DNA of 64,000 nucleotides, taken from JASLDZ01 sp965199975. Its GTDB lineage: Bacteria; Pseudomonadota; Alphaproteobacteria; Caulobacterales; Caulobacteraceae. Position numbers and translations under genes: made by a program. The notes below the pieces were generated by a model. The model did no database searches, was not told where the DNA came from, and saw only the letters and a list, made by a program, of their open reading frames with translations. The DNA is taken from the NCBI GenBank assembly GCA_965199975.1, contig OZ241340.1, positions 558,001 to 622,000 on the forward strand. The letters are read 5' to 3'. Of this stretch, positions 33,955-42,926 are shown piece by piece (within the stretch, counting starts at the first letter, position 1; every line of letters begins with the position of its first letter).

Positions 33955-34956
33955 ATGAGCGACACGCCGGCCGACGACGGCTTCATCATCGCGCCGATTC
34001 CCGGAACCGGCCCGCAGAAGAGCTGGCTGCAGCGCCTCTCGCGGGGGCTGCAGCGCTCGTCCGACCGGCTTTCCACCGAGGTGGTCGCCGCGCTGACCAA
34101 GAAGCGCCTCACGCCAGAGGACCTCGAGGCGTTGGAGGAGATGCTGATCGAGGCCGACCTCGGCCCCGCCGCCGCCGCCAAGGTGGCGGACGCCTTCGGC
34201 CGCGCCCGGGTTGGCAAGGAGGCGGACGAACGCGAGGTGAAGGAGAGCTTGGCCGAGGCCATCGCCGCGCAGATCGTCCACCGCGAGGGCCGCTTCGCGC
34301 CGCTCTCAGGCCCCAAGCCCTACGTCGTGCTGTTCATCGGCGTGAACGGCTCGGGCAAGACCACCACGCTGGGCAAGATCGCCGCCGACCTCAAACGGCG
34401 CGGCGCCAAGGTGCTGATCGCCGCCGGCGACACCTTTCGCGCAGCCGCCATCGAGCAGCTCAAGGTGTGGGCCGACCGGGCCGGCGCGCCGGTGGAGGCG
34501 CGGGGGCCGGGCGCCGACGCCGCGGGCCTGATCTTCGACGCCGTCTCGCGCGCCCGCGACGAGCGCTTCGACGTGGTGCTGATCGACACGGCGGGCCGGC
34601 TGCAGAACAAGTCGGGCCTGATGGACGAGCTGGCCAAGATCCGCCGCGTGCTGAAGAAGCTCGATCCCGCCTACCCGCACGAGACGCTGCTGGTGCTCGA
34701 CGCCACCGTCGGGCGCAACGCGCTGTCCCAGGTGGAGGCGTTCGACAAGATCGCGCGCATCACCGGCCTCGTCATGACCAAGCTCGACGGCACCGCCCGC
34801 GGCGGGGTGCTTGTGCCGGTGGCCGCGGCCAGCGCGGCGCCGGTGAAGCTGATCGGCGTGGGCGAGGGGATCGACGACCTGCAGCCCTTCGACGCCCGCG
34901 CCTACGCCCGCTCGCTGGTGGGCCTCTCCGACGCCCCCGAGCGGGAGCCCGCATGA
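33955..34956 (+). CDS. ftsY: Signal recognition particle receptor FtsY
   Basis: The 333-residue SRP GTPase has the NG domain with G1 GVNGSGKTTTLGKIA (about residue 126), DTFRAAAIEQL, G3 VVLIDTAGRLQNKSGLMDEL, the TKLDGTARGG G4 box, and IGVGEGIDDLQPFD. It docks SRP-ribosome complexes at the membrane for co-translational insertion. The short N-terminus lacks the long acidic A domain of E. coli. The ATG at 33955 overlaps the TGA of a four-codon frame (ATG at 33943). It is coupled to yciB by an ATGA overlap. Confidence 0.96.
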   Translation: MSDTPADDGFIIAPIPGTGPQKSWLQRLSRGLQRSSDRLSTEVVAALTKKRLTPEDLEALEEMLIEADLGPAAAAKVADAFGRARVGKEADEREVKESLAEAIAAQIVHREGRFAPLSGPKPYVVLFIGVNGSGKTTTLGKIAADLKRRGAKVLIAAGDTFRAAAIEQLKVWADRAGAPVEARGPGADAAGLIFDAVSRARDERFDVVLIDTAGRLQNKSGLMDELAKIRRVLKKLDPAYPHETLLVLDATVGRNALSQVEAFDKIARITGLVMTKLDGTARGGVLVPVAAASAAPVKLIGVGEGIDDLQPFDARAYARSLVGLSDAPEREPA

Positions 34957-35576
34957 CCGACACGACGCGCACACCCCCCGCCCCCTGGGTGCGGGCGACC
35001 ATCGACTACCTCGGCCCGGTCGCCTTCATCGTGGGCTTCTTCCTCACCCACCGGAACCTGGCGGCGGCCGCGTGGTGGCTGGTGGGGGGGTCGGCCATCG
35101 CCCTGGTGTTCAGCCTGGTGATGACGCGGCGCATCGCGCCGCTGCCGCTGATCTGGGGCGGCTTCGCGCTCGTGTTCGGCGGGCTGACGGCGGTGCTGCA
35201 CGACACCGTCTTCCTCAAGATAAAGACCACGATCATCGACGGCCTGCTGGGCCTGTTCCTGCTCGGCAGCCTGCTGTTCGGCCGGGGCGCGCCAGGGGGC
35301 GTGCTGCGCATGCTGCTGGGCGAGGCGGTCAGCCTGTCTGACCGGGGATGGCGGGCGCTGACCTGGCGCTACGGCGTGTTCTTCCTGGTCATGGCCGGGC
35401 TGAACGAGGCGATCTGGCGCACCCAGTCGGACACGGTGTGGGCGCTGTTCCGCATGCCGGGCTTACTGATCCTGGCCGGCCTCTTCGCCCTGACCCAGCT
35501 GCCGATGATGATGCGCGAAGCCCGCACGGCCGACGCCGCCTCCACCACCGCTGTGCTGACGGAGCTGCAGGAGTGA
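34953..35576 (+). CDS. yciB: Inner membrane septation protein YciB (IspZ)
   Basis: The 207-residue membrane protein has about five helices and the YciB landmarks DYLGPVAFIVGFF, FGGLTAVLHDTVFLKIKTTIIDG and LTWRYGVFFLVMAGLNEAIW. The family is linked to cell envelope and septation, but its precise role is unsettled. Its ATG overlaps the ftsY stop (ATGA), which indicates translational coupling; the ftsY-ispZ order is usual in alphaproteobacteria. Confidence 0.92.
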   Translation: MTDTTRTPPAPWVRATIDYLGPVAFIVGFFLTHRNLAAAAWWLVGGSAIALVFSLVMTRRIAPLPLIWGGFALVFGGLTAVLHDTVFLKIKTTIIDGLLGLFLLGSLLFGRGAPGGVLRMLLGEAVSLSDRGWRALTWRYGVFFLVMAGLNEAIWRTQSDTVWALFRMPGLLILAGLFALTQLPMMMREARTADAASTTAVLTELQE

Positions 35577-35674
35577 GCGCCGGCGGCTTTGCGGCGTCAC
35601 CAAAGAGACGTACCGATCCGCTACACGTCGGCGCGCGAACATCGTCCGTTCCCGGCGCACCTGCAGGAGGTCGC

Positions 35675-36283
35675 GTGCCCAAGGCGTCAAAGCTCACGGT
35701 GGCCGCGCTGGAGCGCAGCCCGAGCCACCTGCTGCACCAGGCGTTGCAGTACGCGCTCGACGTCTATTCCGCCGAGACCGCTGGAACCGAGGATTCGCTC
35801 ACCCAGCGCCAATTCGCCGTACTGGCGGCGGTGGAGGCGCATTCAGAGCCTACGCAGACCGACCTCGTGCGCGCCACCGGCGTGGACCGCTCAACCCTGG
35901 CCGACATGATCACCCGCCTCCTGGCGCGCGACCTTCTGGCGCGCGAGCGCTCGACGGTGGACGCCCGCGCCAACGTTGTGCGCCTGACCGACGCCGGCCG
36001 CGCGGCGCTGGCGGCCATGCGGCCGCTGGCCGCGGAGGCCGACGCGCGCATCCTAAAGGCGCTAGGCTCCGGCAAGCGCGACGGCTTCGTCTCGGCCCTG
36101 CGCGCGCTGGCGCGGGCGGGCGAGGCCAGCCTGCTAGATGCCGAGGCCGACACGGCCAAGGCGGAAAAGAAGGCGCGAAAGGCCGCGGCCAAGGCCGAGG
36201 GCGTCAAGAAGGACAAGGCGAAGAAGAAGGCCAAGCGCGCCCGGCTCGCAGCCCCGCCAACCGAGCCGCCGACGCAAACCTGA
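35675..36283 (+). CDS. MarR-family regulator with lysine-rich C-terminal tail
   Basis: From a GTG at 35675, preceded by GGAGG four bases away, the protein has 202 residues. A MarR winged helix occupies about 40-140 (TQRQFAVLAAVEAH, TQTDLVRATGVDRSTLADMI, RSTVDARANVVRLTDAG). The last 45 residues are Ala/Lys-rich (AEKKARKAAAKAEGVKKDKA), like histone H1 or nucleoid-binding tails. The tail probably adds non-specific DNA binding, which is inference. The target genes are unknown. Confidence 0.86.
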   Translation: MPKASKLTVAALERSPSHLLHQALQYALDVYSAETAGTEDSLTQRQFAVLAAVEAHSEPTQTDLVRATGVDRSTLADMITRLLARDLLARERSTVDARANVVRLTDAGRAALAAMRPLAAEADARILKALGSGKRDGFVSALRALARAGEASLLDAEADTAKAEKKARKAAAKAEGVKKDKAKKKAKRARLAAPPTEPPTQT

Positions 36284-36286
36284 GGC

Positions 36287-36535
36287 TCAGACCTTGAGGT
36301 CGACCAGCGAACCTGGGCGCAGGATGCGTTCGGGTTGGGGTGCGGAGGCGTCGAACGCCACCTTCGCCGCGGCGGGTGCGGGCCGCACCGGCGTATCGGC
36401 GCTCGCGGACGTCTCCTGCAGGGCGGATTGGAAGAAGGCGGCCTGCGCAGCGCGCACACTGTCAGCGCGGGCCGCGCCGCGCGGCGCGGTCGGCAGGTTG
36501 GCGATCGAGGCGCCGGTCGGGCGGATATCTGCCAT
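36287..36535 (-). CDS. Hypothetical protein, 82 aa
   Basis: The protein begins MADIRPTGASIANLPTAPRG and ends PERILRPGSLVDLKV. It is Ala/Pro-rich without membrane helices. GC-rich third positions and an AGGTGG sequence before the ATG support translation. I do not recognise a family. It is convergent with the MarR gene (3 bases apart) and lies downstream of ccmG on the same strand. Confidence 0.6.
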   Translation of the reverse strand: MADIRPTGASIANLPTAPRGAARADSVRAAQAAFFQSALQETSASADTPVRPAPAAAKVAFDASAPQPERILRPGSLVDLKV

Positions 36536-36553
36536 CGCCCACCTGATTTGGGG

Positions 36554-37105
36554 CTAGTCGCCGCCCGCTGCAAGGGAGCGGGGCCGGGGCGCTCCGGTCG
36601 TGGCGTCCAGCACGGCGTCGGCCTGCTCGGGCGTCAGCGCATTGGCGTACTTGGCGAGGACGCGGCCCGAGGCGTCGACCAAATAGCTCTCCGGCACGCC
36701 CGAGAGGCCGTAGTCGATCCCCGCGCGCCCGTCAGGATCGAGGCGCACGACGGCGTAGGGATCGCCGCGCTCGGCCAGGAAGCGGCGGGTGGCGACGGGG
36801 TCGTCCTTGTAGGCCACGCCCACGATGCGCACGCCCTGCGCCTTCAACGCCAGGAGCGCCGGCGCCTCCTCGATGCAAGGACCACACCACGAGGCGAAGA
36901 AGTTGACGAGCACCGGGCCGTCCGCGGCGGCGCGCAGCGGCGCGGGCGGCGCACCGTCGAGCCCAGCCAGCGCCACAGGCGGAGCGGGGCGGCCCACCAG
37001 GGCGGCGGGCGTCACGTGCGGATCGTGATGCAGCGCGAAGCCCACGAACAAGAGCGCCAGCGCCGCCAGGCCCGCGAGCGGCAGGAGGGCCAGGCTGCGC
37101 TTCAC
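36554..37105 (-). CDS. ccmG: Cytochrome c biogenesis thioredoxin CcmG (DsbE)
   Basis: The 183-residue protein has an N-terminal membrane anchor (about 5-26) and a periplasmic thioredoxin domain with WCGPC (about 73-77) in NFFASWCGPCIEEAP. The CcmG-specific GVAYKDDP and YGLSGVPESYLVD (cis-Pro) segments are present. It keeps apocytochrome c haem-binding cysteines reduced for haem ligation. Its ATG overlaps the ccmD stop (ATGA). Confidence 0.93.
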   Translation of the reverse strand: MKRSLALLPLAGLAALALLFVGFALHHDPHVTPAALVGRPAPPVALAGLDGAPPAPLRAAADGPVLVNFFASWCGPCIEEAPALLALKAQGVRIVGVAYKDDPVATRRFLAERGDPYAVVRLDPDGRAGIDYGLSGVPESYLVDASGRVLAKYANALTPEQADAVLDATTGAPRPRSLAAGGD

Positions 37106-37263
37106 GCGCGCCGGCGCGGGGCGCCCCGCGCGTCCGCCCGCCGCTTCCAGCGCCAGGCCGAGAGCAGGCTGGAACCGGTCAGCGCCAGCAGCCCCAGCGC
37201 GCTCAGGCCATAGGCGGCCTGCACGTATGCGGCGTGGACGCCGGTCTGGATCAGCGCGCTCAC
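37102..37263 (-). CDS. ccmD: Haem exporter protein CcmD
   Basis: The 53-residue protein starts at GTG 37263 and has one membrane helix (AAYGLSALGLLALTGSSLLSAW, about 16-37) followed by a basic tail (KRRADARGAPRRRA). This is the CcmD layout. Its start overlaps the ccmC stop (GTGA) and its stop overlaps ccmG. CcmD releases holo-CcmE from CcmC and CcmAB. Confidence 0.85.
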   Translation of the reverse strand: MSALIQTGVHAAYVQAAYGLSALGLLALTGSSLLSAWRWKRRADARGAPRRRA

Positions 37264-37976
37264 GCCGCGCCCACCACGGTGAGCGCGGCCGCGCGGCGGC
37301 GCCATACCTGGGCGCGGGTGCGCACCAGCCACAGGGCGAGGAAGAGCGCGAAGTAGCCGCCCAGCATGAGGAGCAGCGGCGCGGCGTAGGCGGGGTCGAG
37401 CCCCGAGCCGCCGCGCTTCAGCAGCGTCTCGCCCTGGTGCAGGCTGTTCCACCACACCACCGAGTAGTGGATCACCGGCAGCATCACGAGCCCGACCAGC
37501 GACAGGATCGCCCCCATGCGCGCGCCCCGCGCCTCGTCGTCGAAGGAGGAGACCAGCGCCATCCAGGCGGCGTACATCAGGAAGAGGATCAGGAACGAGG
37601 TCAGCCGCGCGTCCCAAACCCACCAGGTTCCCCACTCGGGGCGGCCCCAGATCGAGCCGGTGATCAGGCCCAGCGCGGTGAAGGTCGCACCCAACGGCGC
37701 CACGGCGCGCGCGGCGGCGTCGGCCAGGGCGTGGCGAAAGACGAGGCCTGAGAAGCCCGCGCCGGCCAGGCACAGCCAGCCGAACATGCCCATGAACACC
37801 GCCGGCACGTGCACGAACAGGATGCGGATGGTGTCGTGCTGCTGGTAGTCCTCCGGCGCGGAGAGCCCCGTCCACACGCCCAGCGCCAGCAGCACCGCCG
37901 CGAGCGCGGCCAGCACGGGCGCGACGGGCCGCGACACGGCCATGAAGCGGGCGGGATTGGCGAGGCCGAACAGCAT
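37260..37976 (-). CDS. ccmC: Haem handling protein CcmC
   Basis: The 238-residue membrane protein with six helices has the tryptophan-rich WWD signature WGTWWVWDARLTSFLILF (about residues 107-124) and conserved His in FVHVPAVFMGMFGW and LPVIHYSVVWWNSLHQ. It loads haem onto CcmE at the periplasmic face. I chose the ATG at 37976 (MLFGLANPARF); the longer frame adds only low-complexity residues. No ccmA or ccmB lies upstream; an antiporter gene does. Confidence 0.95.
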   Translation of the reverse strand: MLFGLANPARFMAVSRPVAPVLAALAAVLLALGVWTGLSAPEDYQQHDTIRILFVHVPAVFMGMFGWLCLAGAGFSGLVFRHALADAAARAVAPLGATFTALGLITGSIWGRPEWGTWWVWDARLTSFLILFLMYAAWMALVSSFDDEARGARMGAILSLVGLVMLPVIHYSVVWWNSLHQGETLLKRGGSGLDPAYAAPLLLMLGGYFALFLALWLVRTRAQVWRRRAAALTVVGAA

Positions 37977-38030
37977 GGCGGTCCCCGGCGCTCTAGGGCC
38001 GCCGCCGCGCGGCGGCAATGGGCGGTCGTG

Positions 38031-39320
38031 TCACGCCGAGGCCTCCGCCGGCGCGTCCGGCTCCTCTTCCTCCTCCGCGCCGCTCCCCTCGCAGTGCGCG
38101 CGCCTGGCCAGCGCCGGGAAGCTCAGCCCCTGCACCATGACCGAGGCCACCACCACCGCAAAGGTCATCGCCACCACGACGTCGCGCGCCTCGCCTCTCG
38201 GCAGCGTGAGCGCCAGCGCCAAGCTGAGCGCGCCGCGCAGGCCCCCCCAGGCCAGGATCACGCCGACGCCGCGCTCGTCGTGGCGGATGCGGAACCAGGC
38301 GCCCCATGGCAGCACCACGATGAAGCGGGCGAGCAGCACCAGCGCGATGGCCGCCGCCCACAGCCCGGTCTCGCGCATGTGGAAAGGCGTGACGACCACC
38401 TGCAGGCCGAGCAGCAGGAAGATGATGCCGTTCAACACCTCGTCCACCGAGTGCCACACGTCCTTGATGTAGCGCTCGCTCACGTCGCTCATGGCGGTGT
38501 CGACCCCGTAGGAGCCGAGCATCAGCCCGGCCGACGCCGCGGCGATGGCCCCCGAGACGTGCACCACCTCCCCCATGGCGTAGACGCCCATGGCGAGCGC
38601 GAAGGTGGCGGTGAGCTCGACCACGTAGTCGTCGATCATGCGCATGCCGAGGATGACGATCCACGCGCCGCCCAGGCCGAGCGCCAGCCCCCCGCCCGCC
38701 TGGACGACGATCGCCAGCGCGGCGTGGCCCGGATCGGGGGCGGCGCCGCCCAGCAGCGCAAGGGCGGCGGTGAAGATCACCAGGCCCACGCCGTCGTTGA
38801 ACAGGGCCTCGCCCTGCAGGATGGCCCCCAGCGACTTGGAGAGATCGCCCTGGCGCACGCTGGCCAGGGTGGCGATGGGGTCGGTAGGGCTGATCAGGGC
38901 GGCGAACACCAGCGCCCAGGGCCACGGCAGGTCGACCTTGAGCAGCCGCGCCGCCCCCCACACGCCCACGGTGACCAGCGCGGTGGAGGTGAAGACGCCC
39001 AGGGTGGCCAGCGACCAGATGGCGGCGCGGCGCTTGCGGAACTCGCCGAGATCCACCTGCATGCCGCCGGCGAACAGCAGAAAGGCCAGCATGTAGCCCA
39101 GCACCGCTTCGGGGAAGTTCAGGCTGGCGATCAGCGCCTGCCCCGAGTCGTAGGCTTGCGAGGGCCCTACCGCCTTCTGCACCACGAACAGGCCGCCCGC
39201 GCACAAGAGGCCGGCGGCGAACATCACCACGCTCTGCTGCAGCTTGATGGTGCGCGCGTTGATCCACCCCACGAGCGCGGTGAGGGTGAGGGCGGCGGCG
39301 GCGGCCTGGAAGGGCGTCAT
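38031..39320 (-). CDS. Na+/H+ antiporter, CPA1 (NhaP-like) family
   Basis: The 429-residue protein has about 12 membrane helices. The CPA1 core motifs SPTDPIATLASVRQGD and FNDGVGLVIF carry the ion-binding acids, and WGGLRGALSLALALTLPRG follows. The acidic tail (EGSGAEEEEEPDAPAEAS) is cytoplasmic. It exchanges Na+ or K+ for H+. It is on the same strand as kup and the ccm genes, 54 bases before ccmC. Confidence 0.92.
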   Translation of the reverse strand: MTPFQAAAAALTLTALVGWINARTIKLQQSVVMFAAGLLCAGGLFVVQKAVGPSQAYDSGQALIASLNFPEAVLGYMLAFLLFAGGMQVDLGEFRKRRAAIWSLATLGVFTSTALVTVGVWGAARLLKVDLPWPWALVFAALISPTDPIATLASVRQGDLSKSLGAILQGEALFNDGVGLVIFTAALALLGGAAPDPGHAALAIVVQAGGGLALGLGGAWIVILGMRMIDDYVVELTATFALAMGVYAMGEVVHVSGAIAAASAGLMLGSYGVDTAMSDVSERYIKDVWHSVDEVLNGIIFLLLGLQVVVTPFHMRETGLWAAAIALVLLARFIVVLPWGAWFRIRHDERGVGVILAWGGLRGALSLALALTLPRGEARDVVVAMTFAVVVASVMVQGLSFPALARRAHCEGSGAEEEEEPDAPAEASA

Positions 39321-39376
39321 TGGCGAGAGCCTAGCCGCGTGCGCGCCAGGGCGCCCGCACTATCACGCGCGCCGGT

Positions 39377-41389
39377 TCAGACGGTGACCTGCGCGCCCAG
39401 CTCCACAACCCGACCGGGGGGGATCTTGAAGAACTCCGTCGGGTTGGCGCTGTTCTTGAGGAGGAAGATGTACAACCGGTCCTGCCACACCGGCATGCCG
39501 CTCTGCGCCGAAGGCACCACCGAGCGGCGGCCCAGGAAGAAGCTCGTGGCCATGATGTCGAAGCGCATGCCCTGCTTCTTAACCAGCCCCAGAGCCTTGG
39601 GCACATTGGGGCTCTCCATGAAGCCGTAGGTGATGACGATCTTCTTGAAGTCGTCGCTCACCGGCTCCATCCGCACGCGGTCGCACTGAGGCACGCGCGG
39701 GGTTTCGGCGGTGACAACGGTGAGGATGACGTTCTTCTCGTGCAGCACCTTGTTGTGCTTGAGGTTGTGCATCAGCGCGACCGGCGCGGTCTCGGGGTCG
39801 CTAGTCAGGAAGATGGCCGTGCCCGGCACCCGGTGCGGCGCGCGCGCCTTGAGCATCGCCAGGAGGTCGCCGATGGGCAGCGAGTCCTTGCGCGTCTTGA
39901 GGGTGAGGATGCGAGAACCGCGCGACCAGGTGATCATGACCAGCACGAGCGCCGCGCCGAGCACCAGCGGCAGCCAGGCGCCCTGCGGGATCTTCAGCAG
40001 GTTGGAGCTGATGAACACCAGGTCCAGCGAACCGAACACCGCCACCGCCAGGATCGCCTGCCACAGCGGACGCTTCCACATGTGGCGGATGATCACGAAG
40101 AACAGCAGGGTGTCGACGAACATGGCCCCGGTCACGGCGATGCCGTAGGCGGCCGCCAGGCGGCTGGAGTTCTCGAACACCACCAGCAACACCAGCACGC
40201 CGACCATCAGGAAGGTGTTCACCTGCGGCACGTAGATCTGGCCCGCATGCGTCTCCGAGGTGCGGCGGATGGTGATGCGCGGCAGGAGGCCTAGCAGCAC
40301 CGCCTGCTGGGTGATCGAGAAGGCGCCGGTGATCACCGCCTGACTGGCGATGATGGAGGCCGCCACCGACAGCGCCAGGATCGGCCCGTAGGCCACGCTC
40401 GGGATCATGCGGAAGAAGGGATCGGCGGCGGTGGACGGGTGGTGCAGCACCAGCGCCCCCTGGCCCAGGTAGTTCAGCACCAGGCATGGCAGCACCAGGA
40501 ACAGCCAGCTGGCCTGGATCGGCCAGCGCCCGAAGTGGCCCATGTCTGCGTACAGCGCCTCGGCGCCGGTCACCGCCAGGAACACGCTGCCCAGGATGAA
40601 GAAGCCCACGAAGCCGTTCTGGATCAGGAAGATCACGCCGTAGTGGGGCGACAGGGCGCGGAAGATCGACAGGTCGTCGGCGATGTGGATCAGCCCCAGG
40701 CCGCCCAGCACCAGGAACCACGCGGCGCACACCGGACCGAACAGGCTGGCCACCCTGTGGGTGCCGTGGCTCTGCAGGACGAACAGCCCGATCAATATGC
40801 CCGCGCTGAGCGGCAGCACGAACGGCCCCATGTGGTGGCCGATGCCCGGGGCGAGCTTGAGCCCTTCGATGGAGGACAGCACCGACATGGCCGGGGTGAT
40901 GATGCCGTCGCCATAGAACAGCGCCGCGCCGCAGACGCCCAGCACGAAGACGATGGTGGAGCGCTTGCCGATCGAGCGCTGCGCCAGCGCCATCAGCGCC
41001 AGCGTCCCGCCCTCGCCCTTGTTGTCGGCGCGCATGAGAAAGGCGACGTACTTGATCGTGACGATCAGGATGAGCGCCCAGAACACCAGCGACACCACGC
41101 CCAGCACCGCGCCCGCCGCCGCGCCGCCGCTGTGCGATCGGGCCAGCGCCTCGCGCATGGCGTACAGCGGGCTCGTGCCGATGTCGCCGAACACGACGCC
41201 GAGCGCGCCGAGCGACAGGCCCCAGAAGCCGCCGTGCCCGTCGTCGGGCTTGGCCGCCCCGTGAAGCAGGGCCTCCTCGTTGGCCCGCGTCACGTCGGTG
41301 CGGCTGGGGAGGATCGTCCCGTCCGGCGCGGTCACGGCGTGGGAAGCGGCGAGGTCCGCGGGCGCGGAAGCCGGGCCGGTGGCGGTCAT
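39377..41389 (-). CDS. kup: Potassium uptake protein Kup
   Basis: The 670-residue protein has the Kup/HAK opening GVVFGDIGTSPLYAMREAL (about residue 60), then YGDGIITPAMSVLSSIEGL and about 12 helices. A C-terminal cytoplasmic domain of about 170 residues follows. It is a K+:H+ symporter of the inner membrane. Together with the NhaP-type antiporter 56 bases downstream and the CDF exporter upstream it makes a leftward cation-transport run. Confidence 0.96.
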   Translation of the reverse strand: MTATGPASAPADLAASHAVTAPDGTILPSRTDVTRANEEALLHGAAKPDDGHGGFWGLSLGALGVVFGDIGTSPLYAMREALARSHSGGAAAGAVLGVVSLVFWALILIVTIKYVAFLMRADNKGEGGTLALMALAQRSIGKRSTIVFVLGVCGAALFYGDGIITPAMSVLSSIEGLKLAPGIGHHMGPFVLPLSAGILIGLFVLQSHGTHRVASLFGPVCAAWFLVLGGLGLIHIADDLSIFRALSPHYGVIFLIQNGFVGFFILGSVFLAVTGAEALYADMGHFGRWPIQASWLFLVLPCLVLNYLGQGALVLHHPSTAADPFFRMIPSVAYGPILALSVAASIIASQAVITGAFSITQQAVLLGLLPRITIRRTSETHAGQIYVPQVNTFLMVGVLVLLVVFENSSRLAAAYGIAVTGAMFVDTLLFFVIIRHMWKRPLWQAILAVAVFGSLDLVFISSNLLKIPQGAWLPLVLGAALVLVMITWSRGSRILTLKTRKDSLPIGDLLAMLKARAPHRVPGTAIFLTSDPETAPVALMHNLKHNKVLHEKNVILTVVTAETPRVPQCDRVRMEPVSDDFKKIVITYGFMESPNVPKALGLVKKQGMRFDIMATSFFLGRRSVVPSAQSGMPVWQDRLYIFLLKNSANPTEFFKIPPGRVVELGAQVTV

Positions 41390-41519
41390 GCAGGTCCTTC
41401 GCGGAGATCAGCCCGATCCGCAGGCGACAGCCCGCGCTCACAGGCGCGGACGGCGCGCCGCGTTACTCTCATTCACCTAAGGGTACAACGCCTTGCGCCG
41501 CCGACCTCCGCGTCGGGCC

Positions 41520-42482
41520 TCAGCCCGTCGCGACGCGCGCGCCCTCGTCGCCGAACGGGCCGTGCGGCTCGGCGCGGCCGTACGGGTCGGCGTGGATGAT
41601 GATGTCGGCGGCGGGATAGACGGACTGTATGCGCTGCTCGGCGCGCTCGATGACATGGTGAACGTGGTCGAGCGTCTGCTCTGGGTCGAGCTCCATGTGC
41701 ATCTGCACGTGCACGAAGGGGCCGGAGAGACGGGTGCGGAACTCGTGCACGCCGAACACCTCGGGATCGTCCAGCGCCAGCCGCATGATCTCCTGGCGGT
41801 CGCCCTCGTCGATCTCGCGGTCCATCAGGTGGCGCGAGGCGGTGCGCAGCACGCCCCACACGCCCCACAACAGCCAAAGCGACACGACGAGGCCCGCCGC
41901 AGCGTCGAGCCGCGCATTCCCCGTGAGCCGCGCGGCGATCACGCCCATGATCGCGGCCAGATTGGAGGCGAGGTCGGCGGCGTAGTGCGCCCGGTCGCCG
42001 GAGACCGCCACCGAGCCCGTGCGCGCGATCACCCGGCCCTGCGCCTGCACCAACGCCAGGGTGACCAGGATCGACACGGCCATGACCGCGATCGCCCAGC
42101 CTTCCTGCCGGACGGCGACGGGATGCAGCAGGCGCTCCACCGCCTCGCGCCCGATCATCACCGCCGAGACCAGCACCAGCCCGGCCTGGATCACGCTGGC
42201 GTAGGCCTCGGCCTTGCCGTGGCCGAAGCGGTGCTCTGCGTCCGCGGGGGCAACCGCGTAACGCACGGCCCAGAAGGTCGCGAGCGCCGCCACGAAGTCG
42301 AGCCCGGAGTCCGCCGTCGAGGCCAGCATGGCCACCGACCCGCTCATCCACCAGGCGCCGAGCTTGAGCAGCGACAACCCCGCCGCCACGCCCACCGACA
42401 CGGTGGTGATGAGCGCAGTGAGCCGTGCGCCTTCCACGGGGTCGGCGGCCAGCGGGTTCAGGTTGGGAGCGGCGGCGCTCAT
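41520..42482 (-). CDS. Cation diffusion facilitator (FieF/CzcD family)
   Basis: The 320-residue protein has six helices with the metal-binding acids in STADSGLDF (helix 2) and HYAADLASN (helix 5). A C-terminal cytoplasmic domain contains HEFRTRLSGPFVHVQMHMELD and a His-rich HVHH segment. This is the FieF layout for proton-driven efflux of Zn2+ or Fe2+. The metal cannot be fixed from sequence alone. It is followed upstream on the same strand by the VOC protein, 6 bases away. Confidence 0.93.
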   Translation of the reverse strand: MSAAAPNLNPLAADPVEGARLTALITTVSVGVAAGLSLLKLGAWWMSGSVAMLASTADSGLDFVAALATFWAVRYAVAPADAEHRFGHGKAEAYASVIQAGLVLVSAVMIGREAVERLLHPVAVRQEGWAIAVMAVSILVTLALVQAQGRVIARTGSVAVSGDRAHYAADLASNLAAIMGVIAARLTGNARLDAAAGLVVSLWLLWGVWGVLRTASRHLMDREIDEGDRQEIMRLALDDPEVFGVHEFRTRLSGPFVHVQMHMELDPEQTLDHVHHVIERAEQRIQSVYPAADIIIHADPYGRAEPHGPFGDEGARVATG

Positions 42483-42488
42483 GGTCCG

Positions 42489-42926
42489 CTAATTACCAAG
42501 CGCAGCGCTCGGTGTCTCTAGCGTCGTCAACGCTTCGGCGCGCAGGCGCTCAGGCCATCCGACGCGCACCAGCGCCCCATCGGGATCGGAAAGCGCGAAC
42601 TCGTACTTCCCCCAAGCCATCGCCAGCGGCGGATGAATCAACTCGTCGGCGGTGAAGGCGGCCGCCAGCGCATCGACGGCTTGCGTCCGCAAGTAGACGC
42701 CGCACGGGTTCTGAGCGGCCGCGGGCATGTCGGCGTCGGCGGCGCGCAGATGCAGCTCGACGCCGCCGCCCACGAGGATGCGGTAGTCGGGAGTCGTCTC
42801 CACGGCCTCCACCCTCAGCCGAGCGTAGAAAGCGCAGGCATGCTCGAGGTCACGGCACGGCAGCACCGCCAGGGCGGCGGTCAGCGGAGACCCCAGGCGG
42901 CCGGCGCGCGGCGGCTCAGCCGTCAT
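42489..42926 (-). CDS. Glyoxalase/bleomycin-resistance (VOC) superfamily protein
   Basis: From the ATG at 42926 the protein has 145 residues. VLPCRDLEHACAFYARL, GGGVELHLRAAD, CGVYLRTQAVDALAAAF and KYEFALSDPDGALVRVGWPE follow the VOC beta-alpha-beta-beta-beta pattern. The best-known bleomycin-binding relatives are close in length. The substrate is unknown. Its start overlaps the end of the NDUFA9-like gene by 11 bases, which indicates co-transcription. Confidence 0.82.
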   Translation of the reverse strand: MTAEPPRAGRLGSPLTAALAVLPCRDLEHACAFYARLRVEAVETTPDYRILVGGGVELHLRAADADMPAAAQNPCGVYLRTQAVDALAAAFTADELIHPPLAMAWGKYEFALSDPDGALVRVGWPERLRAEALTTLETPSAALGN

